Shown here in pieces: positions 6,810 through 14,269 of a stretch of 14,313 nt of DNA (positions within the stretch are counted from its first letter, which is position 1; every line of letters starts with the position of its first letter). The stretch spans positions 1 through 14,313 of the forward strand of contig DKTR01000039.1 of NCBI GenBank assembly GCA_002473385.1, given 5' to 3'. The translations under genes and the position numbers were made by a program. A model generated the notes under the pieces. The model had not been told where the DNA came from, did no database searches, and was given only the letters and a program-made list of their open reading frames with translations. Source of the stretch: Lachnospiraceae bacterium UBA7225 (lineage in GTDB: Bacteria; Bacillota; Clostridia; Lachnospirales; Lachnospiraceae).

Positions 6810-9110
6810 TCACATTCCCTTTCCAAACTGGGATGGCGTAACCCCCGTATTCCGTTTAAAAGTCCTACGGAAGGTCACATCATTGGTAAAGCCGCAGGCC
6901 AGAGCAATCTCCTGGATGCTCTTGTTTCTCCGCTCTTGATCCTCCAGCAAATATTTCTTCGCGCATTCAATTCTCCGCACAGCCACATATTGCTGGAAAG
7001 CACATCCGAACTGTTCTTTAAAATATTTGCCAAAATATGTGGAGGTGTAATGCGTCACCCGGGCAGTCTCGCTCAGTGACAGGTTCGCGTCCGTGAGATG
7101 CTCCTCCACATACTGACGGATCATTTGATTCCGCACCGCGTACATGGGGTTTTCCCGGCAGGCACAGCGCTCCATCAGCTGGGCAGTCTTGATTTCAAAG
7201 GTCTGCAGATAGCTGTCCAGGCTGCCGAAATTTTCCGGTTCCAAAAGCTCCATATGTTCAAGAGCTTCCGCTCTGCCTGAACGCCTGAACAATTCTGCCA
7301 CATATTCATTCAGCTCGTGTATTCCTGCGAACCAATTTTCCCGGCTCAGCATGCGGTCCCTGAAATTGTGCCAGGCTATCTGGCGGTAAACTGCGGCAAC
7401 CGCCTGGGGCTGGAGTCCCTCTACCTTCTCCTGAAGCTCCTTCATGGCTTCGTCCGTTATCTCAAAGACCTCTCCTCCTTGCTCACGCTCCCCAATGAAA
7501 TCTCCGTCATACAGGAGCAGCTTTTTCTCCGGATAGAAATAATGATAACTCAACGTACAGACCGCCTCACGAATTGCTTCCGGCATTCTGAGAAGATCCT
7601 CATATCTGCCGCTCATAGCCATCACAGCCTCCCGGTAGTTCATCTCCGTAAAGGTCTGCTCCAGAGTATCCCCAATCTCCTCCATCAGACTCTCCTCCCC
7701 ATAGCTGAGCACCCAGATATAGCAGCTCTCCTCCTTCAGAGAGGCGGCATGAATCTGAGGATACACTGCCAGGCAGGCGTCAATCTCGCCCATATACTGT
7801 CTGACCTCCATACTGTCCTTCAGCACCAGACAGCGAAAGCCTGCATACTTCCGCATAGTATTAACATATTTCACTTCATCCAGCCGGAGACGCTCCTGAT
7901 TCAGCAGACCATGAAGAAGATACTGCTCCACCAAAGGATTCTGCTCATAGACCGACACATCCAGCAGTTCCTTCTGGGAATAGAATTCCTTCAGTGTACG
8001 TTCAATCAGCTGATATTCATCAAAATTTTCCCAATCCTTCTCATCAATCAGATCCATTATGTGCTCCAGGGGCTGGTAGCTGCGCTTCGTCAGTCTGGAA
8101 GCTACAAGCACAATCAGCACGAACAGCACGACGTACCCTGCCACAATCCATTTTAGAAAGCTGAAAAAATCACTGTGCAGAGAATCCGGATCCAGAATCT
8201 GCAATGCCCCGATGGCCATTCCTGCTTTCGTATATTCTGAAACGTATTTGCCCAGGCTCTTCCGGTAAAAAAAGCCCCTTTCCTCTGACTTCAATTCTCT
8301 GATGGACTCACCCGGCCAGAGCTGCGCCTTCTCATAGGCCTCCGTCCGCTGCCCCTTCCCGATCCGCTTCATGTCCTCCATTCCTCCCACAAGACCGCAC
8401 AGTACCTCCTGTCCGTCCGTAAGATAGAACTGTTCTGTACCATCATCCGCAAATTTGCGGATGTAATCGCATAATGCGTCATAGGAAACATAAAACAAAA
8501 TGTTTACTTCTCCATTATAAGTGTTCTCCATCGGAATCGTCTGGATCAGAAAAAAACCGTCTGTATGCTTTCCATTTTTTGTCATTGACACATGGTGGTA
8601 AATGGACTGCTGATTATTCTCATTCAGCACCTTTCCGGACTGAAACCGTTCCTCCTCACAGGTAATCCCATAAATATCTGTATATTCATTCCAGGTTACC
8701 CGGCCAATGCTGCTGATGCCGAAGCCTTCCAGGCTATAATAGATATAGATGGATTCTACCAGATTCTCGTTAATCTCAGCCAGAGATACGGTACTGGCGT
8801 AATCCAGAATGTCAGAAGCGGTAATACTCTTTTGCGTCATATTCGGAATCTTCTGCATATATTTCAATCGCCGGACCCAGGGTGTCATGGAATACTGGAC
8901 CGCAGATTTCAGCAAATTATCCATCACTCCCTTCAGTTGTTCATTCACATTTTCAGAAACCGTGTTCTCAAAAGCTAAGTTCCGTCTTTGAGCCATTTGA
9001 TAATAGGCGGATGAAAACAAACATGAGATCACCGTTAAAATCAGAACCGGAATCGCCACATAGGAGGCAAACATTTTCGATTTTGTCTGGTTTTTTCTTC
9101 TGCTCTTCAT
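6810..9110 (-). CDS. Membrane-anchored sensor with C-terminal AraC-type DNA-binding domain
   Basis: One-component transmembrane regulator of 766 aa, in the style of YesS-like regulators near Lpl/Ytc importers. One membrane helix is at about 14-37 and a second at about 320-339. The roughly 280 residues between them are predicted to be extracellular, probably a Cache-like ligand sensor. A linker region follows. The C-terminal 104 residues form an AraC/XylS domain with two helix-turn-helix units: LSLSETARVTHYTSTYFGKYF, and the second from SIQEIALACGF to TPSQF. ATGATG occurs at the start. AGGGG is 3 bases from the first ATG (9113) and 6 from the second (9110), so the second is preferred. It is the last gene of the - strand operon and is expected to activate one or both operons when an extracellular sugar or binding-protein complex is sensed. 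Confidence 0.88.
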   Translation of the reverse strand: MKSRRKNQTKSKMFASYVAIPVLILTVISCLFSSAYYQMAQRRNLAFENTVSENVNEQLKGVMDNLLKSAVQYSMTPWVRRLKYMQKIPNMTQKSITASDILDYASTVSLAEINENLVESIYIYYSLEGFGISSIGRVTWNEYTDIYGITCEEERFQSGKVLNENNQQSIYHHVSMTKNGKHTDGFFLIQTIPMENTYNGEVNILFYVSYDALCDYIRKFADDGTEQFYLTDGQEVLCGLVGGMEDMKRIGKGQRTEAYEKAQLWPGESIRELKSEERGFFYRKSLGKYVSEYTKAGMAIGALQILDPDSLHSDFFSFLKWIVAGYVVLFVLIVLVASRLTKRSYQPLEHIMDLIDEKDWENFDEYQLIERTLKEFYSQKELLDVSVYEQNPLVEQYLLHGLLNQERLRLDEVKYVNTMRKYAGFRCLVLKDSMEVRQYMGEIDACLAVYPQIHAASLKEESCYIWVLSYGEESLMEEIGDTLEQTFTEMNYREAVMAMSGRYEDLLRMPEAIREAVCTLSYHYFYPEKKLLLYDGDFIGEREQGGEVFEITDEAMKELQEKVEGLQPQAVAAVYRQIAWHNFRDRMLSRENWFAGIHELNEYVAELFRRSGRAEALEHMELLEPENFGSLDSYLQTFEIKTAQLMERCACRENPMYAVRNQMIRQYVEEHLTDANLSLSETARVTHYTSTYFGKYFKEQFGCAFQQYVAVRRIECAKKYLLEDQERRNKSIQEIALACGFTNDVTFRRTFKRNTGVTPSQFGKGM

Positions 9111-9170
9111 CATCTACCCCTCATTCAAAACAGAACTCTCCCGCATCTGCCGCCCAATGTCCATGACTCG

Positions 9171-9186
9171 CTGCATGCAGGCATGC
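9171..9186. repeat. Short palindromes between the glycosidase-like and regulator genes
   Basis: CTGCATGCAG at 9171-9180 is a perfect 10-bp palindrome, followed at once by the palindrome GCATGC at 9181-9186. They lie in the 81-bp gap before the regulator gene (- strand). They could be an operator or a small RNA fold; nothing else supports a role, and no clear promoter is seen in the gap. Confidence 0.3.
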
Positions 9187-9191
9187 GCTCC

Positions 9192-10220
9192 TCATGGCCG
9201 CTGTCCGGGACTTTCATCGTAAAATAATTCTTCTCTATCCAGCACAGCCAGCCCGATCTGCTCAAATACCCAGATCGGTTCTTCATATTCTGCTCCATTA
9301 TACCACATCCACCACTGATTTCCCACCTTTAAAACAAAGGGCTTATATACCGCCACTGAATCCCATTTTCCCTCATCCGGACAAATCAGCGGATTATCCG
9401 GGTGTTTTTCCCAGCCGGTAATTCCATCTTTCGACCGGGCCAGCCCCACCTGCGCCCGTTCCTCATGAAGGTGTCCCACATAAAACATGTAAAACCAGCC
9501 GTCTTCCTTAATCACACAGGGTGCCACCACCTTGTGGCTCTCCCACAGATGTTCTGCAGATGGCGAAAGTACCGGATTTTCTCCATATTTTTCCCAGTGG
9601 ACACCGTCTCTGCTCCAGGCGTAGCCAATGGCATCCGGCTCATGGTTGCAGCCTGCCGCATACCACATCTTAAATTGCCCATCCTCCCCGTCAAAAAGTA
9701 CATGGGGACACATGATAGCCTGTTTTTCCCAGGGCTGGTCCGGAACCAGCACCGGGGTCTCATGCCTCAGCCAGCGAACCCCATCCGCGCTCTCCGCATA
9801 TCCTATCACAGAGCATCCATTCTCCCGATATGGCTCCATCTGACCGGAATACCACATCTGATATCGCCCCTGACGTAAGATCACCGTAGGACGGTTGACT
9901 TCATCTGCCTCCCAGTCGGAGTCCTTCTGTGGCTCCAGCACTACCTCCGGCTCACTCCAGTGAATTCCATCCCTGCTCTCAGTATAACCGATTGCCTTTC
10001 TGGGTCTCCAGGAAAACCACATTTTAAACAGGGAAGCTTCCTCATCCCACAGCAGGGACACATCAAAGCATGTACCGTATTCCCCGCCAAACACCGGATT
10101 TCTTCCGTACTTTTTCCATCCTCCTGCTGTTCCATACTGATAAAATCTTTTATTTTCCTCACAGTCATAAAATGCAATACGTTCCGCACTGCTCATGTTT
10201 TCCGGCGCTTTTATTTTCAT
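9192..10220 (-). CDS. Five-bladed beta-propeller glycosidase-like protein (GH43/GH32/GH130 fold)
   Basis: Protein of 342 aa with no signal peptide, so it should act in the cytoplasm on imported sugars. Five internal repeats are visible, each with an aromatic core strand near residues 66 (KMWFS), 121 (QMWYSG), 184 (KMWYAAG), 244 (MFYVGH) and 305 (MWYNG). The first four are followed by an IGY/GLA..S.DG..W turn. This 55 to 63 residue spacing marks the five-bladed propeller shared by GH43, GH32, GH117 and GH130. Candidate acidic residues at blade starts are D53, E107, E227 and D287, but the catalytic set cannot be assigned by eye. AGGAGG sits 7 bases before ATG 10220 and only 1 base from the in-frame ATG 10226, so the shorter start is chosen. 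A hydrolase or phosphorylase role is inferred from fold and context. Confidence 0.8.
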   Translation of the reverse strand: MKIKAPENMSSAERIAFYDCEENKRFYQYGTAGGWKKYGRNPVFGGEYGTCFDVSLLWDEEASLFKMWFSWRPRKAIGYTESRDGIHWSEPEVVLEPQKDSDWEADEVNRPTVILRQGRYQMWYSGQMEPYRENGCSVIGYAESADGVRWLRHETPVLVPDQPWEKQAIMCPHVLFDGEDGQFKMWYAAGCNHEPDAIGYAWSRDGVHWEKYGENPVLSPSAEHLWESHKVVAPCVIKEDGWFYMFYVGHLHEERAQVGLARSKDGITGWEKHPDNPLICPDEGKWDSVAVYKPFVLKVGNQWWMWYNGAEYEEPIWVFEQIGLAVLDREELFYDESPGQRP

Positions 10221-10227
10221 TTTCATT

Positions 10228-10233
10228 CCTCCT
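10228..10233 (-). promoter_or_regulatory. Ribosome binding site that fixes the glycosidase-like start
   Basis: On the - strand AGGAGG is 7 bases before ATG 10220 and 1 base before ATG 10226. The first spacing is normal and the second is too short. Confidence 0.75.
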
Positions 10234-10236
10234 GGC

Positions 10237-10260
10237 AGAACACTCCTCAGAGCGTGTTCT
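10237..10260 (-). promoter_or_regulatory. Intercistronic stem-loop before the glycosidase-like gene
   Basis: AGAACAC and GTGTTCT form a perfect 7-bp stem around a 10-base loop. It lies in the 71-bp gap between the YtcP-type permease and the glycosidase-like gene, ending 3 bases upstream of that gene's ribosome site on the - strand. No U-tract follows, so it does not look like an intrinsic terminator. It may be an RNA stability or translation element, or an operator. Confidence 0.45.
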
Positions 10261-10291
10261 ATAATTACTTTCAGTAAGCTTTGCGTCTCTT

Positions 10292-11152
10292 CTATTTTAC
10301 AGCCCCAATCAGCACACCTTTCTCAAAATATTTCTGGATAAAGGGATACAGAATCATAATCGGGAAACACGCCACCACAATCACCGCATACTTCATTTGC
10401 TCATTCATCAGCACCGCATCCATCCCCATTCCCGCGGACTGCATCTCACTGGTAAGCAGGATACCTCTCAGATAAAGCTGGATCGGCTGTAATTTGTCAT
10501 TAGACAGGAAAATCAACGGCGCAAAATAACTGTTCCAGTATCCTACCCCGTAAAATAAGGTCAGTACAGAAATAATCGGTTTCGAGAGCGGAATAAAAAT
10601 TTTCGTCATAATGGTCCACTCCGACCCTCCGTCTATTTTTGCAGCATCCGCTATCTCCTCCGGCAAAGATTCGAAAAAGGAGCGGGTAATAATCAGATTG
10701 TAGGCACTAATTATATACGGCAGAATAATAGACCATCTTGTATTGTAAAGATGCAGCTTCTGCACCAGAATGTAAAGTGGAATCAGTCCACCGCTGACGA
10801 ACATGGTCAGCGTCATTAAAAAGGAAAGCTGTCTGCGCAGAAAAAATCTGCTTCTGGACAGGGGATAGGCAGTAAATGCGGTCAGCGTCACACTGGTGAT
10901 GGTGCCTACAATGGTGTACCATACGGTATTTCCAAAAGAACGGAGCACCGTTTTATTTTTCAGAATCATTTTGTATGCCTTCAGGGAAAAGCCCTTAGGA
11001 AGAAGATATACATCCTTTGCAAGTACATGATTCGGGTCACTGAAGGACATACTGATTACATAGATGACCGGATACAGAGTAATAATTATAATCAGAACTG
11101 TCAGCATCGTCACCAATATATCCGTTCTCTGTAATTTTACTTTTCTGTTCAT
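10292..11152 (-). CDS. CUT1 sugar ABC transporter permease, YtcP/LplC type
   Basis: Integral membrane protein of 286 aa, the second permease of the right importer. Family features are a first helix ending in LYPVIYVISMSFSDP, MFVSGGLIPLYILVQKL (117-133), an EAA loop DAAKIDGG from D169 with the proline at 188, and the C-terminal FIQKYFEKGVLIGAVK. These match the YtcP/LplC/YesQ branch used for pectin and other complex oligosaccharides in bacilli. A GTG at 11176 is in frame but has no ribosome site; ATG 11152 has AAGG 8 bases upstream and is chosen. The gap to the preceding permease stop is then 24 bp. Confidence 0.92.
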   Translation of the reverse strand: MNRKVKLQRTDILVTMLTVLIIIITLYPVIYVISMSFSDPNHVLAKDVYLLPKGFSLKAYKMILKNKTVLRSFGNTVWYTIVGTITSVTLTAFTAYPLSRSRFFLRRQLSFLMTLTMFVSGGLIPLYILVQKLHLYNTRWSIILPYIISAYNLIITRSFFESLPEEIADAAKIDGGSEWTIMTKIFIPLSKPIISVLTLFYGVGYWNSYFAPLIFLSNDKLQPIQLYLRGILLTSEMQSAGMGMDAVLMNEQMKYAVIVVACFPIMILYPFIQKYFEKGVLIGAVK

Positions 11153-11176
11153 CTTTTCCGCCTTCTCTCCCGTCAC

Positions 11177-12091
11177 TTAGAAAATACTTATTTCTGTTGT
11201 TTTTTTTGCCAGAAAATTTGCCCCCAGCAGAATAATCACATTGATTACCGAGTTAGCCAGCCCCACCGCGGACGCAAAACTGTATTGCGCGTTCAATAAT
11301 CCCTTTCTATATACATAGGTAGAAAAAATATCTGCTGTAGAATAGGTAGCCGCATTATACATCAAAATAACCTTCTCGTATCCAATATTCAGCATATTCC
11401 CCATATTTAAAATCAATAGCAGAATAATAGTGGGTGCGATAGAAGGAAGGGTAATGTGTATCAGCCGCTTCCACCGTCCTGCCCCATCCAGAGCTGCCGA
11501 TTCATAAAGCTGCTGGTCAATTCCCGCAATAGCAGCCACATAGATAATAGAATTCCAGCCAAACTCCTGCCATACGCCGGAGCCAACATACAGGGGCCGG
11601 AAGGCCTCCGGTAAATTAAAATAATTTTTCGGTGTCACACCGAAAAGAGAAAAAAACTGGGTCAACACACCTCCGTTGGAGGAAAGCAGATCCTTCAGAA
11701 TTCCCACCACTACCACCACGGAAACAAAATGTGGAAGATATGCCGCAGTCTGGACGAACCGCTGGAATTTACGGTTCCGTATCTCATTCAGCAGCAGGGC
11801 GAAAGCAATAGGCACCGGGAATGACCAGATAAGCTGCTCAATACTCAGCAGAAAAGTATTCTTCACCAGCCTTCCAAAGTAAACAGAACCCACTAACTCC
11901 TTAAAATGTTTCAATCCCACCCAGGGACTGCCCCAGATCCCCTTCGAAATATTATAATCCTTGAATGCCATTAAAATGCCGTACATTGGTCCATAACAAA
12001 AGACGGCAAAATAAATTACTCCAGGCAGGATAATCAGCAGCAGCATCCAATCCCGCCTGATATATTTCTTCCATGTCCGTAACGCTGTCAT
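11177..12091 (-). CDS. CUT1 sugar ABC transporter permease, LplB/YteP type
   Basis: Integral membrane protein of 304 aa, the first permease of the right importer. LplB-type hallmarks are clear: CYGPMYGILMAFKDYN (32-47), AAYLPHFVSVVVVVG (116-130), and an EAA loop ESAALDGAG from E197 with the proline at 216. The C-terminal part keeps GYEKVILMYN and the Y.FASAVGL.NSVIN segment typical of this branch. AAGGAG and GAGG lie 10 and 4 bases before the ATG. It follows the binding-protein gene across a 143-bp gap that holds a strong stem-loop. It should pair with the YtcP-type permease and an ATPase encoded elsewhere. Confidence 0.93.
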   Translation of the reverse strand: MTALRTWKKYIRRDWMLLLIILPGVIYFAVFCYGPMYGILMAFKDYNISKGIWGSPWVGLKHFKELVGSVYFGRLVKNTFLLSIEQLIWSFPVPIAFALLLNEIRNRKFQRFVQTAAYLPHFVSVVVVVGILKDLLSSNGGVLTQFFSLFGVTPKNYFNLPEAFRPLYVGSGVWQEFGWNSIIYVAAIAGIDQQLYESAALDGAGRWKRLIHITLPSIAPTIILLLILNMGNMLNIGYEKVILMYNAATYSTADIFSTYVYRKGLLNAQYSFASAVGLANSVINVIILLGANFLAKKTTEISIF

Positions 12092-12117
12092 CTTGCCTCA
12101 GCTCCTTATTTTTCTGA

Positions 12118-12147
12118 TCCGGCGCCGTTTTCTATTCCGGCGCCGGA
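12118..12147 (-). promoter_or_regulatory. GC-rich intercistronic stem-loop after the binding-protein gene
   Basis: TCCGGCGCCG and CGGCGCCGGA form a perfect 10-bp stem with a 10-base loop. On the - strand no U-tract follows; the sequence runs TCAGAAAAATAAGGAG into the permease ribosome site. It is therefore more likely a stabiliser of the binding-protein mRNA, or a partial attenuator, than a full terminator. On the + strand it is followed by a T-rich stretch, but no + strand gene ends here. The rest of the gap (12092-12234) holds no gene. Confidence 0.6.
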
Positions 12148-12234
12148 GCTTATTTCTTTTAATTTTCTCAAATATTATCTGCCCGTTTTTTCAGGCTTTT
12201 GATACCCTGTTGCCTGCATCGGGGTCTTTGATTT

Positions 12235-13866
12235 TCACCCGGCAGTAATCTCCTGATATCTTGCGTACTGGGCTCCCTTAATCTCAATGATCTGCTGCAT
12301 TCCCATGCTGTTTGCGGTCTCTACATAACTGTCGAAATTGTCCAGAGACTCTGTGCCGATCACAAATGCAGTAAACATCTCATCCAGATAAGTGGACAGA
12401 TCCGGCCACATGCTGGTATAAATCTCCGATTCCTCTGCTGTTCCAAGCATCTCCGGGAAGGGATCCCGCATATTTCCATAGGCTGCCTTGCAGGCATCCT
12501 CAACCTTAGTTCCTTCAAAAATTTTCATAAAGGCTTCACCGGAATCATTGATAAAGTAAGTAGGCCATGCGCCAATGCTGCGGAGCGCAGAGAACGCGGA
12601 AGTATAGGTCTCATTGTTGGTAATCAGATCCGTAAAAGTAATATTACCATTTTCATCCTTCTCATAGGACAGACCTTCTATACCATAGCTGTAAAGCATT
12701 CTGCCATCCTCGCTGGCATACACGTAATCAATCCACTTGATTGCCGCCTCCGGATTTTTGCAGGCAGAAGTAATTCCATAATAGTGCCAGGTCAACGCAC
12801 GCTTTGTCATCTGCGCAGTTCCGTTTTCATCTGCCTGGATCACCGGCATAAACTGATAATTGCAGTTGGGATTTCCAGTCAGCGCCATATCATCGGAGGA
12901 AGCCATATTGTCCGCCGGATCATGGCACACAATTCCCACCTTATCCTCTGTAATATTCTGGGTAAGCAGCGTGCCGTCCAGATCATCGGAAATCAGACCC
13001 TCGGAATAGCACTTGTTCAGGAAGGTCAGCATATCCTTGTACTGCTGCTCCACTGCGGCATAATGTACATTGCCTTCCATATCAGTGTACCAGAGACTGT
13101 TGGTATCATACCCAAAACCGGTCATCAAATAATAAAGATTTTTCAGACCAGCCTTTGTAGCCAGCGGAATCTCATCGCCGGGATCCCCGTTTCCATTCGC
13201 GTCCTGTTCTTTGAATGCGGTCAGAACATCATAAAGCTCATCAATTGTATGGGGCATTTCCAGTCCCAGATTATCCAGCCAGTCCTGCCGGATATAGAGG
13301 TAGTCCGGCACATAATCATTGATGTCGCCCCACCATCCTGCCAGGGCATAAATATTGCCATCTGAGGAAGTACACATTGCCTCCAGAGCCGGGTACTTCT
13401 TAAATAATGCCTGGATATTCGGTGCGTGCTCCGCAATCAGATCATTGAGCGGAATCAAGATGCCGTTTCTGGAATACGTATCTACCCCCACATTAGAGTC
13501 AAAGGGAGGTACCTCCACCATATCCGGCAGCCCCTCCAGTGAAGCCATTCTGGTCTGCAGCACGGTCTCCACATCACTGCTATAGGTATCCCACTCAATA
13601 TGTACACCGGTACGCTTCTCAATCTCCTGCTGCACCGCCGTTCCGTCATTGTAGCTCACTCCCGCACACCAGGTATCATTTCCCATATAGGTAAGGCTTA
13701 CCTCCCCCGGTTCACAGATGGGAAGGGTCAGTCCGCCCAGATCATAAACCGTACCTGTAGCCTCTATATCCGGCACTTCCTCCGCAAAAACCGTCGCTCC
13801 ACCTGCCACTGCCATCACCGCTGCCACAGAAACTGCTGTCATTTCTCTGATAAATCTTTTTCTCAT
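12235..13866 (-). CDS. ABC sugar transporter solute-binding protein, LplA/YtcQ type
   Basis: Extracytoplasmic binding protein of 543 aa, the long form typical of the Lpl/Ytc branch. Residues 1-28 are a signal peptide with basic MRKRFIR, a hydrophobic core and a type I site at VFA|EE. As in the left binding protein, there is no lipobox cysteine. The mature part contains GVHIEWDTYSSD near residue 90, YALAGWWGD (173-181), DYLYIRQDWLDNLGLEMP (188-205), and an EF-hand-like loop DANGNGDPGDE (222-232), which probably binds calcium as in related binders. GGAGAG is about 8 bases before the ATG. It is the first gene of the - strand operon. The ligand is likely a complex oligosaccharide; its identity cannot be read here. 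Confidence 0.92.
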   Translation of the reverse strand: MRKRFIREMTAVSVAAVMAVAGGATVFAEEVPDIEATGTVYDLGGLTLPICEPGEVSLTYMGNDTWCAGVSYNDGTAVQQEIEKRTGVHIEWDTYSSDVETVLQTRMASLEGLPDMVEVPPFDSNVGVDTYSRNGILIPLNDLIAEHAPNIQALFKKYPALEAMCTSSDGNIYALAGWWGDINDYVPDYLYIRQDWLDNLGLEMPHTIDELYDVLTAFKEQDANGNGDPGDEIPLATKAGLKNLYYLMTGFGYDTNSLWYTDMEGNVHYAAVEQQYKDMLTFLNKCYSEGLISDDLDGTLLTQNITEDKVGIVCHDPADNMASSDDMALTGNPNCNYQFMPVIQADENGTAQMTKRALTWHYYGITSACKNPEAAIKWIDYVYASEDGRMLYSYGIEGLSYEKDENGNITFTDLITNNETYTSAFSALRSIGAWPTYFINDSGEAFMKIFEGTKVEDACKAAYGNMRDPFPEMLGTAEESEIYTSMWPDLSTYLDEMFTAFVIGTESLDNFDSYVETANSMGMQQIIEIKGAQYARYQEITAG

Positions 13867-13989
13867 ATAAAAACTCTCCTTCCTTTTTCAAATCTGCCGG
13901 AAGCTCCATGCCCCCGAACAAAAGCTCCTGTCTCAAACCTATTTCATCGTCTCCGGCCGGTTCTAATGAGTTTTGGCGTTGATGGAATC

Positions 13990-14018
13990 AGTATATGTCA
14001 TTTTTGCACGAATTTAAA
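13990..14018 (-). promoter_or_regulatory. Candidate promoter of the - strand operon
   Basis: On the - strand a -10-like TATACT (13990-13995) is preceded at 17 bp by a weak -35, TTTAAA (14013-14018), with ATGACA between them. Transcription would start near 13983, giving a leader of about 115 bases. The poor -35 suits an activator such as the AraC-type regulator of this operon. Other AT-rich choices in this spacer cannot be excluded. Confidence 0.35.
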
Positions 14019-14102
14019 GAAACAAAATCTTCCTTTTTGTTCGTTTTTTCAGTTAAATCACGGATTTTGTTTGAAATCATTTGTTTTGTTTGTTCAAAAT
14101 TG

Positions 14103-14183
14103 CCATAAGCTGCAAACCTCTTCCCGTTGGCGCACAACACCGCCAGATGCCCGTGCAAGCACGGTGCCTGGCTCATTGCTCGC
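14103..14183. other. GC-rich block of unknown nature in the intergenic spacer
   Basis: The spacer 13867-14234 is mostly AT-rich with no convincing gene. This block is distinctly richer in G and C and contains a small hairpin, CCGTGC-AA-GCACGG, at 14151-14164. It could be a dispersed intergenic repeat or the remnant of something else. A - strand reading frame of 95 codons crosses it, but that frame begins inside the SRP RNA and has no plausible ribosome site. Confidence 0.3.
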
Positions 14184-14234
14184 GTGAATAAAGAAGTAAC
14201 AATATAGCATCTTAAAAAGTTCTGCCTAATTTCA

Positions 14235-14263
14235 TTGACATTTTTTAAAAAACAGGGTATAGT
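14235..14263 (+). promoter_or_regulatory. Strong sigma-A promoter for the SRP RNA
   Basis: A perfect -35, TTGACA (14235-14240), a 17-bp spacer and a -10, TATAGT (14258-14263), differ from consensus by one base in twelve. The expected start, 6 to 8 bases downstream at about 14270, coincides with the 5' end of the recognised SRP RNA. Confidence 0.9.
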
Positions 14264-14269
14264 TAAAAA

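Noticed and set aside
6805..6821. AAGGG/CCCTT hairpin as a bidirectional terminator
   Set aside because: The stem is only 5 bp and no adequate T-tract follows on either strand.
7317..8156. Long + strand reading frame of 279 codons inside the regulator gene
   Set aside because: It is fully antisense to a clear AraC-type regulator and the protein is a low-complexity Leu/His/Ile-rich chain with no recognisable domain.
12118..12147. Intrinsic terminator for the - strand operon
   Set aside because: On the - strand no U-tract follows the stem, and the permease genes that follow clearly belong to the same transporter.
12784..13365. + strand reading frame of 193 codons inside the long binding-protein gene
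   Set aside because: It is antisense to a well-supported binding protein and lacks domain features.
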